A DNA stretch of 64,000 bases from JBFWNG01 sp050251195 (GTDB lineage Bacteria; Bdellovibrionota_B; Oligoflexia; Oligoflexales; Oligoflexaceae): NCBI GenBank assembly GCA_050251195.1, contig JBFWNG010000005.1, forward strand, positions 221,289-285,288, given 5' to 3'. Below are positions 1 to 9,149 of the stretch, in pieces; position 1 is the stretch's first letter; each line of letters starts with the position of its first letter. A program made the translations under genes and the position numbers. Under the pieces are notes generated by a model. It saw only the letters and a program-made list of their open reading frames with translations, ran no database searches and was not told the DNA's origin.

Positions 1-195
1 TGGAACGAAGGATCATCAGCGTTGAACGGCACTATGGACGGAGTAAGCGCTCCTCTAGACGGATCTAAACTGGGAAGCGCAACCCATGGGACCTTGAAGT
101 TTTCGATGGAGCAGGGACAACTTGTTTTCACCGCAAAAGTTTCTACCGGGCCAAACGCGACTAATAATATCGAATGCAAATATAGCGCTCAATAA
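1..195 (+). CDS. C-terminal end of an unidentified, probably exported protein (5' end outside window)
   Basis: The first frame is open from base 1 to a TAA at 193-195 and gives 64 residues. The fragment is rich in Gly, Ser, Thr and Asn, has alternating hydrophobic residues (LKFSMEQGQLVFTAKV) typical of beta strands, and ends in ECKYSAQ. No family is recognisable from this tail. A hairpin lies 17 bases after the stop. It could be the end of one of the small beta-rich secreted proteins common in this window, but that is a guess. Confidence 0.6.
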   Translation, partial: WNEGSSALNGTMDGVSAPLDGSKLGSATHGTLKFSMEQGQLVFTAKVSTGPNATNNIECKYSAQ

Positions 196-211
196 TACAG
201 GCAAATTGGAG

Positions 212-237
212 GCCCCAAGTGATTCATCACCTGGGGC
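212..237 (+). terminator. Hairpin after the first gene
   Basis: Arms GCCCCAAGTGA (212-222) and TCACCTGGGGC (227-237) pair with one A:C mismatch around a TTCA loop. No T-run follows on the plus strand, so termination efficiency is uncertain. It lies between convergent genes. The left arm is the same as that of the better terminator at 25052. Confidence 0.5.
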
Positions 238-260
238 TACGTACAAAGAAGAGCATCTTG

Positions 261-896
261 TTAACGATTACTCTGGTTCTTTTCGAAGAAATCAAAATCA
301 ATGCTGATGGCAGCGGCAAATATCAATAATTTCTGGTTGAGCGTGTAGGACGAACCGGAGTCAAACATGATGCGGAATGTGTCAGCATCGGTAAAGACTT
401 CCTTGATCATACCGCCCCAGCGTTTTCCGATTTCACCGGTTTGCCGTCCGGTACGATCGTCGAGAACGGGGAATGTCCATAAACGCCAGAAGGGACTCTT
501 TATAGTCGCAAAGGTCACGCCGTTCTCTCCCCTGAGATCATATTTTTTATATATGATGCCGAAACGCCTATGAATCGTTCCAATTTGGCGCCCGAGGTTA
601 TCTGCAACGAAGAGATCCGAAAAGAAAAAGAAAAATCCCCTCGACAGCTGCAATACGGAAGCACCGTCGTTATTAACGACTTCAATGCGAAATCCCCGAT
701 GTGATCGAAAAAACCATCTTTTAACAACGTCAAAAAATCCCTCACCGCGCTCAGCGATCATTCCGAGCACATTTCGTCCTTCGTCCATAATTGCATAGCG
801 ATTTGCAGTTTCGAAATCGACTATAATTTCCACCCAGTTCTTTTTCTGCTGGATGTAGAGCTTTCGATTGTTTTGGAGTGCCGAGACGAGATTCAT
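261..896 (-). CDS. Phospholipid scramblase / LURP-one-like family protein
   Basis: A cytosolic-looking protein of 211 residues with no signal peptide. It shows the scramblase-type series of short beta strands: FRIEVVNNDGASVLQLSRG, then FVADNLGRQIGTIHRRFG, then ATIKSPFWRLWTFPVLDD, and a C-terminal hydrophobic helix (LLIFAAAISIDFDFFE), as in the LURP-one/scramblase barrel (Scramblase family, PF03803 type). Bacterial members are of unknown function; lipid or membrane binding is the usual inference. I chose the ATG at 896, because AAGG lies 8 bases before it, over an ATG at 911 with no ribosome site. It is monocistronic and convergent with the partial gene to its left. Confidence 0.8.
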   Translation of the reverse strand: MNLVSALQNNRKLYIQQKKNWVEIIVDFETANRYAIMDEGRNVLGMIAERGEGFFDVVKRWFFRSHRGFRIEVVNNDGASVLQLSRGFFFFFSDLFVADNLGRQIGTIHRRFGIIYKKYDLRGENGVTFATIKSPFWRLWTFPVLDDRTGRQTGEIGKRWGGMIKEVFTDADTFRIMFDSGSSYTLNQKLLIFAAAISIDFDFFEKNQSNR

Positions 897-1104
897 AGTC
901 CAACCCTTCATTACCGAATATTAATGGAACGCGGATAAGCAAGAGGCGTTGCTTATACATGGTAGGCCAAATATCGCAATTATGGCAGTCTTTCTCAATT
1001 AGGTTTGGCAAAATCTAAAAAGTTTGTTTCGAGAAATGGAGTCAGCTATTGCTCATGGCACTTGGTATGGGCTAAAATATAGAAAATAACCCAAGGTAAT
1101 TCAC

Positions 1105-2490
1105 ATGCGTTTTCTATTCATAGTCGCTACAGCGATGTGTGCTTCTTCGTGCCAACCTGTAAGAATGAAATCCACGATCAAAAGCGAAGGTACTATGTCG
1201 CCCTACATGGAGGCGATTTCGGCCTCTGTTCTCGGTGCGGAGCCAAGCAAGGGCACGGTGGGTCATGAACGTATTGTCACCATGGACAATAGTGTGGACC
1301 TCCAACCCTTGATCTCCGGGCCAGCAATTTTTCCGAGAATGCACGACCTTATTTTGAGCGCCAAAAGAGAAATCTTAGTGCAGTTTTACGTTTGGGATCC
1401 CTCTACGGAAGGCCATCGCGTCATTATGGATGCTTTCGAAAAACTTTATGCAAAGGAACATGACCAAAAGATTCAGATTACGATTCTCATCAGTAATCTT
1501 ATGTTTCTCCAAACTCCGGCTGCAGCAACGATTGATAAACAAATGAAGAAACTGTCGAACCCGATGATCAACTACCGGGTTATGACCTTCAAGCATTTTG
1601 GCTTTGGCGCTCTGCACTCAAAGACGTTGATCGTGGACGGGCACACCGGATTAATTACCGGCGCGAATATCCAGAAGTTCCATCAGGGCGACGAGCCTTG
1701 GTTCGATTTGGCTTTCGTCGTGTCCGGTAACGTGGCGCGTGGGATGAGAGAAGACATTCTCGATGCTGTACTCGATGCGCGCGGAGTTAACTTGCAACGT
1801 CTTGGTGCGGACGAGCGAGACAAGATGCTGGGCGAGTCGGACCTGACCTGGGACGCGCCCGCCATTAGCGCGCCTGAACATACAGAAGGATGGGCAGGCG
1901 GAATACCCATTGTGATCATGACGAGGCGCGCGCAGGATATTCCCAATAACGACGCGCGAAGTCCACAAGATTTGGGGTTCTTGGCTGCATTTGAAAACGC
2001 TCAAGAAATCATCAAGATTCAGACGCCAAATCTAAACGATAATGCGGTCAAAGATGCGATCGTACGCGCCGTCAGACGCGGCGTAAAAGTGGACATCATT
2101 CTTTCGAAAAATTTCAACTTCGCCCCTATGATGGTACCGGGGCAGGGCGGTCCCAACGAACTCAATGTGCCGCAGCTGTACAACTCACTATCTGATGAAG
2201 AACGAAAACTGTTGGATGTCAGGTGGTATGCGTTCGAACCAGGCGTCGCCGTTGTGGACAAAGGTGAGCGTCGTCGTTCTAGTCATGCGAAATTCGCGTC
2301 CTTCGACAACATGATAGCTATTGTCGGCTCGGCCAACATGGATACGCAATCCTGGAACCAGTCCAGAGAAATCAATCTTGCCATCGACAGCCCTGCCGTT
2401 GCTCAGGCCTGGGGTTCTGCTATCTTCGATGCTAATTTCAAAAAGGCAGTGCCGGTATGTACCTTTGAACCGAAGTTGAAGTGTGATTAA
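1105..2490 (+). CDS. Phospholipase D family lipoprotein (two HKD motifs)
   Basis: The 461-residue protein begins with a lipoprotein signal (MRFLFIVATAMCASSC, lipobox ASSC), so it is predicted to be lipid-anchored outside the inner membrane. Both HxKxxxxD motifs of the PLD superfamily are intact: HSKTLIVD at residues 171-178, followed by GLITGANI, and HAKFASFD at 394-401, followed by AIVGSANMD. The arrangement matches cardiolipin-synthase-like phosphatidyltransferases and phospholipases, but synthases normally carry N-terminal membrane helices rather than a lipobox, so a secreted phosphodiesterase is more likely. AAGG precedes the ATG by 8 bases. It is monocistronic. Confidence 0.9.
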   Translation: MRFLFIVATAMCASSCQPVRMKSTIKSEGTMSPYMEAISASVLGAEPSKGTVGHERIVTMDNSVDLQPLISGPAIFPRMHDLILSAKREILVQFYVWDPSTEGHRVIMDAFEKLYAKEHDQKIQITILISNLMFLQTPAAATIDKQMKKLSNPMINYRVMTFKHFGFGALHSKTLIVDGHTGLITGANIQKFHQGDEPWFDLAFVVSGNVARGMREDILDAVLDARGVNLQRLGADERDKMLGESDLTWDAPAISAPEHTEGWAGGIPIVIMTRRAQDIPNNDARSPQDLGFLAAFENAQEIIKIQTPNLNDNAVKDAIVRAVRRGVKVDIILSKNFNFAPMMVPGQGGPNELNVPQLYNSLSDEERKLLDVRWYAFEPGVAVVDKGERRRSSHAKFASFDNMIAIVGSANMDTQSWNQSREINLAIDSPAVAQAWGSAIFDANFKKAVPVCTFEPKLKCD

Positions 2491-2558
2491 AGTTGCGCTC
2501 ACCACCGATCGGCGCCGCATGGTAAGCTATCTATAACACTTTAAAAGGGAGAAAAGCC

Positions 2559-2996
2559 ATGCGGTACGCTATTTTAGCAGTGCTTTTGTTTTCGACGTTT
2601 TCCAACGCTGCAGAAAACATCACTTGTTCCTACAGTAAAGTCACCCCAGGGGAGCGCAGTGTTCACGGGCGCGTCGAATTGCCGAACCCTGAGGGAGATC
2701 TAGAGAGTACGTTTCATTTCGGTAAAGTGGAAGACATCGACCTCACCGTTGGGTTAAGGAACCTAGGAGCTCCGGATCACTATTCTTTGACGTTTTACAA
2801 CACCGTGGCGACGGATCAGGGGCAGTCTTACTACGTTCAAAGCGCAACCCTCATGCGGGCGCCTGTAGGAAATCTGGTTCAATCTTTCCCGCACCAAGGG
2901 AGCGTCTCGGGCACCTATTTTAGCGTCCTCTGTTCAACGACCGCTAGTTTTCAGGATGATGTTCTCGAAAGTGTTGTAGGAAAAATGCGCGATTAG
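2559..2996 (+). CDS. Small secreted protein, unknown function
   Basis: A 145-residue protein with a clean Sec signal peptide (MRYAILAVLLFSTFSNA) and a beta-rich mature part with two cysteines (ITCSY near the N-terminus and SVLCSTT near the C-terminus) that could form one disulfide. The ribosome site AGGGAG precedes the ATG by about 7 bases. It is 68 bp downstream of the PLD gene on the same strand, so co-transcription is possible. I do not recognise the family. Confidence 0.75.
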   Translation: MRYAILAVLLFSTFSNAAENITCSYSKVTPGERSVHGRVELPNPEGDLESTFHFGKVEDIDLTVGLRNLGAPDHYSLTFYNTVATDQGQSYYVQSATLMRAPVGNLVQSFPHQGSVSGTYFSVLCSTTASFQDDVLESVVGKMRD

Positions 2997-3008
2997 ATTT
3001 CTGGGCGG

Positions 3009-3037
3009 GATGACCCTGCGCTAACCGCAGGATCATC
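3009..3037. terminator. Hairpin between convergent genes
   Basis: GATGA/CCTGCG (3009-3020) pairs with CGCAGG/TCATC (3026-3037) around a CTAAC loop with one internal mismatch. There is no strong T-run on either side. It sits in the 53-bp gap between convergent genes, where a shared terminator is expected. Confidence 0.5.
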
Positions 3038-3049
3038 GATGCGATTCTC

Positions 3050-3301
3050 TTAGTCGTGGCAGTTGACTTGGAGGGCGCCGAGTTGTCTGTAGAGACTGTT
3101 AAGCGTGCTTTGAAGTGAGTTGCAGGTGGATCGATTTTCCTCATAGTCTTGTGAGTTGCCACAAAGCTGTGAGTAGTCTCCTTCATAGTCACCGATGGTG
3201 TCTTCGAGATCTGTGATTTGATCTGCGCAGTCTGCGAAGGCGGTCACTGATGACAGTGCGATAACGATGGTTGCTGCGGTTTGTGCGAAAGTGCTTTTCA
3301 T
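3050..3301 (-). CDS. Small secreted Cys-containing protein, unknown
   Basis: The 83-residue product starts MKSTFAQTAATIVIALSS and has a signal peptide likely cleaved after TAFA. The mature chain is about 60 residues, acidic and helical, with Cys in FADCADQ, SQLCGN, STCNSL and VNCHD, which would suit two disulfides. The start at 3301 is chosen because AAAAGGAGA lies directly upstream. It follows the next gene (3333-3689) by 31 bp on the same strand and probably shares its transcript. No known family was recognised. Confidence 0.7.
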   Translation of the reverse strand: MKSTFAQTAATIVIALSSVTAFADCADQITDLEDTIGDYEGDYSQLCGNSQDYEENRSTCNSLQSTLNSLYRQLGALQVNCHD

Positions 3302-3332
3302 TTTGTTTCTCCTTTTTGTGTGTGAATAAGAA

Positions 3333-3689
3333 TTAGTTGACCGAAAGTTCGGTAACGTTGGTGATATTGTTTCCTGATGTGTCGACTTCATAGGTTCCGT
3401 TTATGACAGCTAACCGGTGATCATTGACGCCTATGACATCCATTGACACTGTGACAATAAACGAGCAGTCGTCGTTATCGTCGCAAATGTCGGTAACCAC
3501 AGACGCTTCAGGAGAAGCAAGGTAGCCGAATTCCTCTCCAAATTTGTCGCCATAATAATCTTCGAGATTTGTTACCTCATCGCTGCCTTGGAAAGCCGAC
3601 TTTGCCGCTGATCTGGCTGCGTCCCTTGCGCCGGCAAATGCTGGCATTGCGAATAACGTTGCAAGAATTCCAAATACAAATTTTTTCAT
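3333..3689 (-). CDS. Small secreted protein, unknown
   Basis: The product has 118 residues and begins MKKFVFGILATLFAMPAFAG, a textbook Sec signal peptide with cleavage after AFA. The mature part contains an acidic segment (ITNVTEL near the end, DDNDDCS in the middle) and a cysteine pair in DICDDNDDCS. The start at 3689 is preferred because GAGGAG sits 8 bases upstream; an ATG at 3704 has no ribosome site. It is the first gene of a two-gene unit with 3050-3301. The AT-rich stretch 3720-3860 upstream probably holds the promoter. Confidence 0.7.
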   Translation of the reverse strand: MKKFVFGILATLFAMPAFAGARDAARSAAKSAFQGSDEVTNLEDYYGDKFGEEFGYLASPEASVVTDICDDNDDCSFIVTVSMDVIGVNDHRLAVINGTYEVDTSGNNITNVTELSVN

Positions 3690-3893
3690 CTTTTTACTCC
3701 TCATTGCTTTTGTTGAGTTTGTCTCAGTGTCTGTTTATTTTTTTAAAATAGGTCAAGGTGACCCGATTTTTACTTCAAGCCGTTCTTAAAATCAATATAA
3801 ATTTGCATAATATTTTAAAATAGCTATTATAAAAATTTCTTATAATAAGGTTCATGGTATGGAGTTTATTGAAAAATATGACTAAATCGAGGC

Positions 3894-3911
3894 AGGCTGA
3901 TTCGCAGCCTC
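3894..3911 (-). terminator. Hairpin downstream of the 3945-4877 gene
   Basis: AGGCTG (3894-3899) and CAGCCT (3905-3910) form a perfect 6-bp stem with loop ATTCG, 35 bases past the stop of the minus-strand gene at 3945. The following minus-strand sequence is moderately T-rich (GATTTAGTCATATTTTTC). Confidence 0.5.
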
Positions 3912-3944
3912 AATAGAAAAATGATCGGCGGGTGGCTTGGCGTT

Positions 3945-4877
3945 TCATTCCGGACTTTCCGTTAGCTCTCTGATCCGAATATTCCTGACCTTGATACCGC
4001 CGTGGGTGCCCCCGTCGATTCGTATCCACCACCGCCCCACTGCACTGAGATATGGTCCACGCGTGATTTCCTCGGAGTCACTCGCTTCCGGTACGGTCTC
4101 ACCGGGCTTCCAGCCCACCTGGCTCCAGCGGCGATCTTTAAGAACCAACTGCCAGTCGCCGTTTCCCGTATAGTCCACATAGCAGTTCATCACAACTTCG
4201 GCGGCGCCGGCGACGTTCTGCTTGGTGACCTTGTAGCCAATCCACTTTCCAGGCAGCATAGGATCTATGGTAGCCTTTACTTCTTTGCCTTGGTCATTGT
4301 GGAAGTACTCCACCTTGGATTCAACAGTGACGTCGTGGAATTCGCACCCGTATCCCCCAAACTCATATCCCTCACGCGAGTGGTTGCCAATTTTTGTGGA
4401 GATATCGATCACGTCAGCATTTTTTTCCGCATAAAACTCCAGCTCGGAGTTGACCAAAGTCTTCTTCTGATAGTGGTCCAAGTAAATTCGCGTACGATTG
4501 CCGGTCCAAGTCAGATAACCGTTTTCGAACTTAAAACTTCGATTCTCCCCCGCATGTGAGGGATACAGAACTTTGTCCGGACCAAAGGCGGTTTCCTCTT
4601 GAAGTGCCCCTCCTTGCGCAAACAAGGTATCGGAATTCCAAATTTCCGAATTCGACGTTTCTTGGGGGGCACCTGTGTTGGGCGTCTGAGGTAGTGGTGG
4701 GGTAGGTTTGTCATCGGGAGTATCTGGATTGTTCGAGCTTGAGGGTGGGACGACCTCCGTTGGAGCCACGTCCGGGTCTTTGCTATGCTCATATTTCTCT
4801 GGGTTGCACTGTAATGAGATACTAGCAATGAATAGGGGGCCGAGGAGAAAGAACATACGTTTTTTCAAAAATTTCAT
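3945..4877 (-). CDS. Lipoprotein with Pro-rich linker and concanavalin-like/DUF1080-like domain (tentative)
   Basis: The 310-residue product has a lipoprotein signal (lipobox SLQC at residue 24) followed by about 60 residues rich in Pro, Ser, Asp and Asn, a flexible surface linker. The remaining 230 residues look like a single beta-sandwich with many Trp and Tyr (LYPSHAGENRSFKFENGYL, GYEFGGYGCEFHDVTVES). It ends in WIRIDGGTHGGIKVRNIRI, which resembles the closing strands of DUF1080/concanavalin-type glycan-binding or hydrolase domains. The similarity is from memory and weak; glycan binding is an inference. It is divergent from the 4960 gene and monocistronic. Confidence 0.65.
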   Translation of the reverse strand: MKFLKKRMFFLLGPLFIASISLQCNPEKYEHSKDPDVAPTEVVPPSSSNNPDTPDDKPTPPLPQTPNTGAPQETSNSEIWNSDTLFAQGGALQEETAFGPDKVLYPSHAGENRSFKFENGYLTWTGNRTRIYLDHYQKKTLVNSELEFYAEKNADVIDISTKIGNHSREGYEFGGYGCEFHDVTVESKVEYFHNDQGKEVKATIDPMLPGKWIGYKVTKQNVAGAAEVVMNCYVDYTGNGDWQLVLKDRRWSQVGWKPGETVPEASDSEEITRGPYLSAVGRWWIRIDGGTHGGIKVRNIRIRELTESPE

Positions 4878-4959
4878 ATAGTCTCGCGTCTCATTTTTGT
4901 TCCTTCCTTTGCGCTGAACGTTCTGCTAAACAAGGTTAGGGGCAGAGAAAGGAAAAAGT

Positions 4960-5433
4960 ATGTTTAGTTCTGGATTTTCACACCTATTGTTCGGCACCTT
5001 ACTCTGTACAAAAATATTTCTCATGACAAACACTGATGGTACAGCTTATGCGTCTGAAACTAAATCTTTTTCTAACACTGCTGGGACTGAGACTCAGTCG
5101 GAACCCAAAGCCTTAGTGAACAAAGAAATTGAATGCCATACGCCGACCCAGACCGTCATAGTATTGACAAAAGGGAAGAATGATTACGTGCTTCAACATT
5201 GGCAAGGAAAGGGTAGCACCTCCGATCCAGATATCGTTCTAAATAACGGGAAAGTTGAAGTTCAAGGTCATGGTGTTTGCGTCTCCACACATTGGGTTTT
5301 TACCAAAGGAAAGATCGCTTTTCGAATTGCCGAGCTAGGGTGCAGTGATACACCATCTCCCAAAGGAGCCATTGGTACCTTTGAAATATCTGAAGGCGGG
5401 AAACGGCAGATTCATGAGTATTGTTTTCACTGA
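4960..5433 (+). CDS. Secreted protein of unknown function
   Basis: A 157-residue protein with a hydrophobic N-terminus (MFSSGFSHLLFGTLLCTKIF) that probably serves as a signal peptide, a Ser/Thr-rich stretch to about residue 50, and a compact C-terminal region with Cys in IECHTPT, GVCVST, LGCSD and HEYCFH, enough for two disulfides. AAAGGA precedes the ATG. No family was recognised. A 183-bp non-coding gap follows. Confidence 0.65.
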   Translation: MFSSGFSHLLFGTLLCTKIFLMTNTDGTAYASETKSFSNTAGTETQSEPKALVNKEIECHTPTQTVIVLTKGKNDYVLQHWQGKGSTSDPDIVLNNGKVEVQGHGVCVSTHWVFTKGKIAFRIAELGCSDTPSPKGAIGTFEISEGGKRQIHEYCFH

Positions 5434-5616
5434 GCTCACGAGGCCAGCCTTCGGTAGTCATCAAACATTCAAGAAGTCGTCGAACTATTATCCCGGCCGG
5501 AAACGCAATCGAACCTGGCTGTGAAAGGCTTTGTTTGCCATGGTTGTTACCCATGATTCGTTGACGAAAGCCAAACCGCCAATTAAACTTAGATAACAAA
5601 TAAAATTGGAAGAATT

Positions 5617-7098
5617 ATGAATCTGAAATTGGCGTCTTTGTCGCTATCATGTTTGTTTCTAATCCAATGCAAATCTATCGATCGTAAATCTCGTATTAAT
5701 ACCGCTGAAACTTGCGAACTATCAGGTTTTCCAAAATCGGATGCTTTCAGCAGCGCTGTAAATGCAAATTGCAACGCTGACTTTGGTGCAATGATGGAGC
5801 AATCGGGATGCAAATTGGAAGGACGTTCTTTAATTAACGAAACCGGACATTATTTTCCGGCTGCTCCCGAATCGACGCGAAAGATCGACTTCTACGCCTG
5901 CGGCGAATCTTTCGTAATGTTGTCGCATCCTGATGAAATCATCGCCAACGTGCTCGATGGAGCGGATGAAATCCTGCAGTACTACAAAGGTAGCAACGGA
6001 AGTTTTAAATTCCTGGGCAATTCCTTTGATGAGCATGAATGCAAGACTTGTCATGATCACGGCCAACTTAATATGAAAGAAATCGAAACTCCTTGGCCCA
6101 ACTGGAGTTCGGTAGCACTTGACGGCAAACCGTTAGTGAATCAAGGAGAGCTGTTGCAGGGGGCGCCGTTTTTTGATGCCTTTTTTCTCGAGTCTATGGT
6201 GGAAGACTCGCAGAAGAACCTCGCGAATACCGCTATCAAAAGGATGAAGGCCGGCGAAAGGCCTTTCGAAGACACGACCGTTAAGGATGCTTTGAAGCCT
6301 CTGTTTTGTGACAGCACTGTGGAGCTTATAGCCTTGAGCAGTACCGAAAACCCTCAGACATTCATTGACCTGCGGATCTTTATCGATGACAAGCTGCGTG
6401 AGACGGCGGGCGGCTCATTTGGTTCTTTAAAAATTGATTTGACAAAGTGGAACGAAATCTTCGACCGACGCAATATAAGTGTGGAGCCAGCTTTAAAATC
6501 CAGCGATCCCGATCGCATGAAGATCGGCTTTTTCCCTATGATAGCGCTTAGGAAACCCGGTATGGACACCAGATATGTAGCTGCTTTAGAGACCAATAAT
6601 GTCATTGATAAAGGCATTGCGCTTGCCGCGGCGTTGGTTGACTTTCCAAATCCTGTACAGTCCAAACTACGCTGTGAAATTTTTGACCAACTTCCCACAA
6701 GCAAAATCAAGAAATTCAAGACACCCCAGAAACTTCGGAAGGAATTGGAAAGCACCCTCGCGAAAAGCACTCATCCTGGAGCCAAAAATTTTGCTTCTAA
6801 CCTCAAAGCGATGGAGGAACTTGACCTGACTAACGACGAAGAGGTCAAGAGTTTCGTGCGAGGAAAAATTGAAAGATATATGGAAAGTTGTAAGACGAAT
6901 CCGAAAAGCATAGCGAACAATTTGGACGATCTGTACCTAACGCTGAGGTCACGAGTTGTGCGCGCCACGAAGATGCCTATAATGGAAGAGTTTGCTTTGG
7001 GCATGTTCCCGGAATCAGAGAAGCTCCGAAACAAGACCTATCAAGCCGAAGGGGAAAAATTTAGGGTTAGCGAAACCTGTGAGTTGGCGAAGAACTAG
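5617..7098 (+). CDS. Large CxxCH lipoprotein (c-type-cytochrome-like), divergent family member
   Basis: The 493-residue product has a lipobox (FLIQC, Cys18) and one haem-c attachment motif CKTCH at residues 142-146, followed by LNMKEIETPWPNW. The same layout recurs in 37224-38747, 40050-41591 and 48217-49788: an N-terminal Cys cluster with the phrase (A)RTIDxF or RKIDFY, then SHPDE, then YYK..G...F.GNSF, CxxCH, KE(I/L)xxPWxNW, a mid-protein LKPLFC, and a C-terminal CEL. Met152 after the haem motif is a candidate axial ligand. Electron transfer or redox catalysis outside the inner membrane is inferred from CxxCH alone. It is the most divergent of the four: its C-terminus lacks the shared NSPSKxFPEYQEIIDGKY block. 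A strong GGAAG ribosome site is present. Confidence 0.8.
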   Translation: MNLKLASLSLSCLFLIQCKSIDRKSRINTAETCELSGFPKSDAFSSAVNANCNADFGAMMEQSGCKLEGRSLINETGHYFPAAPESTRKIDFYACGESFVMLSHPDEIIANVLDGADEILQYYKGSNGSFKFLGNSFDEHECKTCHDHGQLNMKEIETPWPNWSSVALDGKPLVNQGELLQGAPFFDAFFLESMVEDSQKNLANTAIKRMKAGERPFEDTTVKDALKPLFCDSTVELIALSSTENPQTFIDLRIFIDDKLRETAGGSFGSLKIDLTKWNEIFDRRNISVEPALKSSDPDRMKIGFFPMIALRKPGMDTRYVAALETNNVIDKGIALAAALVDFPNPVQSKLRCEIFDQLPTSKIKKFKTPQKLRKELESTLAKSTHPGAKNFASNLKAMEELDLTNDEEVKSFVRGKIERYMESCKTNPKSIANNLDDLYLTLRSRVVRATKMPIMEEFALGMFPESEKLRNKTYQAEGEKFRVSETCELAKN

Positions 7099-7133
7099 CA
7101 AACTCAAATCGAGATCCTCATGGTGACGAAGAA

Positions 7134-7165
7134 AAACCCGAGGCAACATTTGCTGTCTCGGGTTT
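7134..7165. terminator. Bidirectional rho-independent terminator
   Basis: AAACCCGAG (7134-7142) pairs with CTCGGGTTT (7157-7165), with A residues before and T residues after (TTTCTTGT). It lies between the convergent genes 5617-7098 and 7208-7648 and can serve both. Confidence 0.8.
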
Positions 7166-7207
7166 CTTGTGTCGTCTTGGAATTAGAAATCTCTAAAGTT
7201 CAATTCG

Positions 7208-7648
7208 TTAAGCTCGGCAAGCGTTAGATTTAGGCTTTTCCTTGCCGTAGCACGATGGAAGTGGCTCTTCTGGTTTGGATGCTTTTCCGCCGAGCAAGCA
7301 GGCTACGGCAAGATCTCCAACGAGCTTGATGTCGTCTTTGCAATTCATGAAGACTGCGTTTGCATTTCCAGCCCTTATCGCCGCAACACATTGCGGAATG
7401 CTCGTTATGATAGAAAGCGCCTGATGATAGTAGGCATTTTGAATGACCTTCCTGCATTCCGCATCCGCCTTGGCTCGTTGGTCTGCTTGCTTCTTCAAAC
7501 TAGCCTTAAGTTGAGCCTGCTCCTGCTGGTCGCTTTTGGTACTTGTACTCGACATCACTTCGGAAGAACCGCTATTGTCCGAGGAACCACAACCCGTAAG
7601 TGCCAGAAAGACCAAAGCACTGAGGAATACGCGAAGAATGTGTTTCAT
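7208..7648 (-). CDS. Lipoprotein with coiled-coil-like N-terminus, unknown
   Basis: The 146-residue product has a canonical lipobox LTGC (Cys20), a Ser-rich tether, then a charged helical stretch (QAQLKASLKKQADQRAKAD) likely to form a coiled coil. A C-terminal half follows with five cysteines (AECRKV, IPQCVAA, MNCKDD, VACLLG, SCYGKE). TTGGAG precedes the ATG by 6 bases. It is monocistronic and ends at the shared terminator on its 3' side. I do not recognise the family. Confidence 0.75.
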   Translation of the reverse strand: MKHILRVFLSALVFLALTGCGSSDNSGSSEVMSSTSTKSDQQEQAQLKASLKKQADQRAKADAECRKVIQNAYYHQALSIITSIPQCVAAIRAGNANAVFMNCKDDIKLVGDLAVACLLGGKASKPEEPLPSCYGKEKPKSNACRA

Positions 7649-7860
7649 AAATACTCCAAGTTTTTAAGTGGTAGAGCCTTATCGGCTAATTCCACAAAAA
7701 CCTTAGAGCTATCTGCTATTCTTATCGGTGTTGCCAAAGATTTCTTGATAAATACATATAACAGGCTAAATATATTAAGATTTTCATGCTGTTTATTTTC
7801 AGTGCAGAGATTGGTTTGATGTTATCAAGCGACTTTGGCCCTCCCAATTACCTGTTTTAA

Positions 7861-9084
7861 TTAGAACGGCTGCGGCGGAGCTAAGTCTTCAAGAGCCACA
7901 CCCTCATACCGTTTGTCGCCAGAGCTCTCGATTTGCCAACTCTCAAAGGAGACTACATTGAGCAGGATAAGGCCGGGGTTGGTCCCGCTCATTCCCTGCA
8001 TAGTCAAACCCTTTGGCCCGTATTCCAAAACCACAGGAGTAACATTTCCTTCCAGATCCGTGTATGCGCCGGATAGTTTAAAAGTGGCAGTCTGAAACAT
8101 GGTAATTTCGGAAGTGCCGGGCGGAAGGTCCGAAAGGGCTTTTTGCCGTGGGCTTAAGTGCAAGGTACCAAAATCTTCTTTATCCGCTGTCTCCTCATAC
8201 GTCCGGAACGTCCCAGATAATCCGTACAAAGCATCAGACTCCGATCGTGAAAGTACCTTGGTCTCGCTATCAGACTGTATCTTTATGCAATTCGTCTCTT
8301 TTCGCATACCTAACACAGCCGCCGCTCTTTCGCCGACGCCTGCGGGGCTACAGGATTCGAATGCGAACTGCTTAGGCACCGTGAAAAAATGGGGTACCTT
8401 TGTTCTTGCAGCGTAGTAGGCGCCGAGGTAGTCGTTGACGAGGCTGTTTGGAAATTGCTCACCCATTATCTCGTACCAACTGCCGTGATGCGGTATTCCA
8501 AAGACATGGCCTAGCTCGTGGATAAGGATCAATTGCAACAACTTTCCACCGTTTTGTTGCCAGCGCTTTGCGATCAGGTCTTTACCCTTTAGCGCATACT
8601 TTCCTTCCTCAGGAGAAATGTAGATGAACCCTTTACCTCGAAGATTCACTGGGTCATAGGAAGTTCGAACGGCTACTCCCACCGTTTTCTCTGGACTTTC
8701 GATGTACCGACGTTGTTTTTTGCCGTCGATAACGCCCATCTGAAACACAACACGGACCGAATCGTCTTTGCAATTTACTTCTCGAAAATCGGCAGTGGCC
8801 AATTGAACCGGGGAGGAGTACTGCTGCAATATTTCTAATTCTTTGAACTCTTCTTTCCAATATTTGATAGCTTCAACAATGTTAGTGCGCACTTTGTCGA
8901 GGCCAACACCGAAGTGTTCGTCGTCGATCGTAATACAATACTTTACGATTTTTGTGTTCTGAATGAACCAGGGGTTGTATTCGTCGGTATAAAAAGCCCC
9001 GCCTCCGCTCGACCACGAACCTGCAAAGAGTTTGGTGGTCATTTGAAACAAAACGAACGCTACAACCCACGGCCTCATTCGCAT
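7861..9084 (-). CDS. Secreted metzincin-type zinc metalloprotease
   Basis: The 407-residue product has a signal peptide (MRMRPWVVAFVLFQMTTKLFAG). HELGHVFGIPH at residues 189-199 matches HExxHxxGxxH, the zinc site of metzincins, and IMGE at 206-209 supplies the Met-turn close behind. The preceding 160 residues fit the metzincin N-terminal half; the C-terminal 200 residues are beta-rich and unassigned (perhaps propeptide-like or substrate-binding). The role is predicted to be extracellular or periplasmic proteolysis. GAGGT precedes the ATG. It is followed after 65 bp by an unrelated collagen-like gene on the same strand, which is upstream in transcription order. Confidence 0.85.
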   Translation of the reverse strand: MRMRPWVVAFVLFQMTTKLFAGSWSSGGGAFYTDEYNPWFIQNTKIVKYCITIDDEHFGVGLDKVRTNIVEAIKYWKEEFKELEILQQYSSPVQLATADFREVNCKDDSVRVVFQMGVIDGKKQRRYIESPEKTVGVAVRTSYDPVNLRGKGFIYISPEEGKYALKGKDLIAKRWQQNGGKLLQLILIHELGHVFGIPHHGSWYEIMGEQFPNSLVNDYLGAYYAARTKVPHFFTVPKQFAFESCSPAGVGERAAAVLGMRKETNCIKIQSDSETKVLSRSESDALYGLSGTFRTYEETADKEDFGTLHLSPRQKALSDLPPGTSEITMFQTATFKLSGAYTDLEGNVTPVVLEYGPKGLTMQGMSGTNPGLILLNVVSFESWQIESSGDKRYEGVALEDLAPPQPF

Positions 9085-9149
9085 ACTAACCTCACAAAGT
9101 GCGCCCAGTGATTTGGCTGTCTACTTGGATGTCTCAAAACGATCTGCGG

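Noticed and set aside
4002..4559. 185-residue plus-strand frame
   Set aside because: Antisense to the lipoprotein gene 3945-4877 with no start signals; a shadow of its codon pattern.
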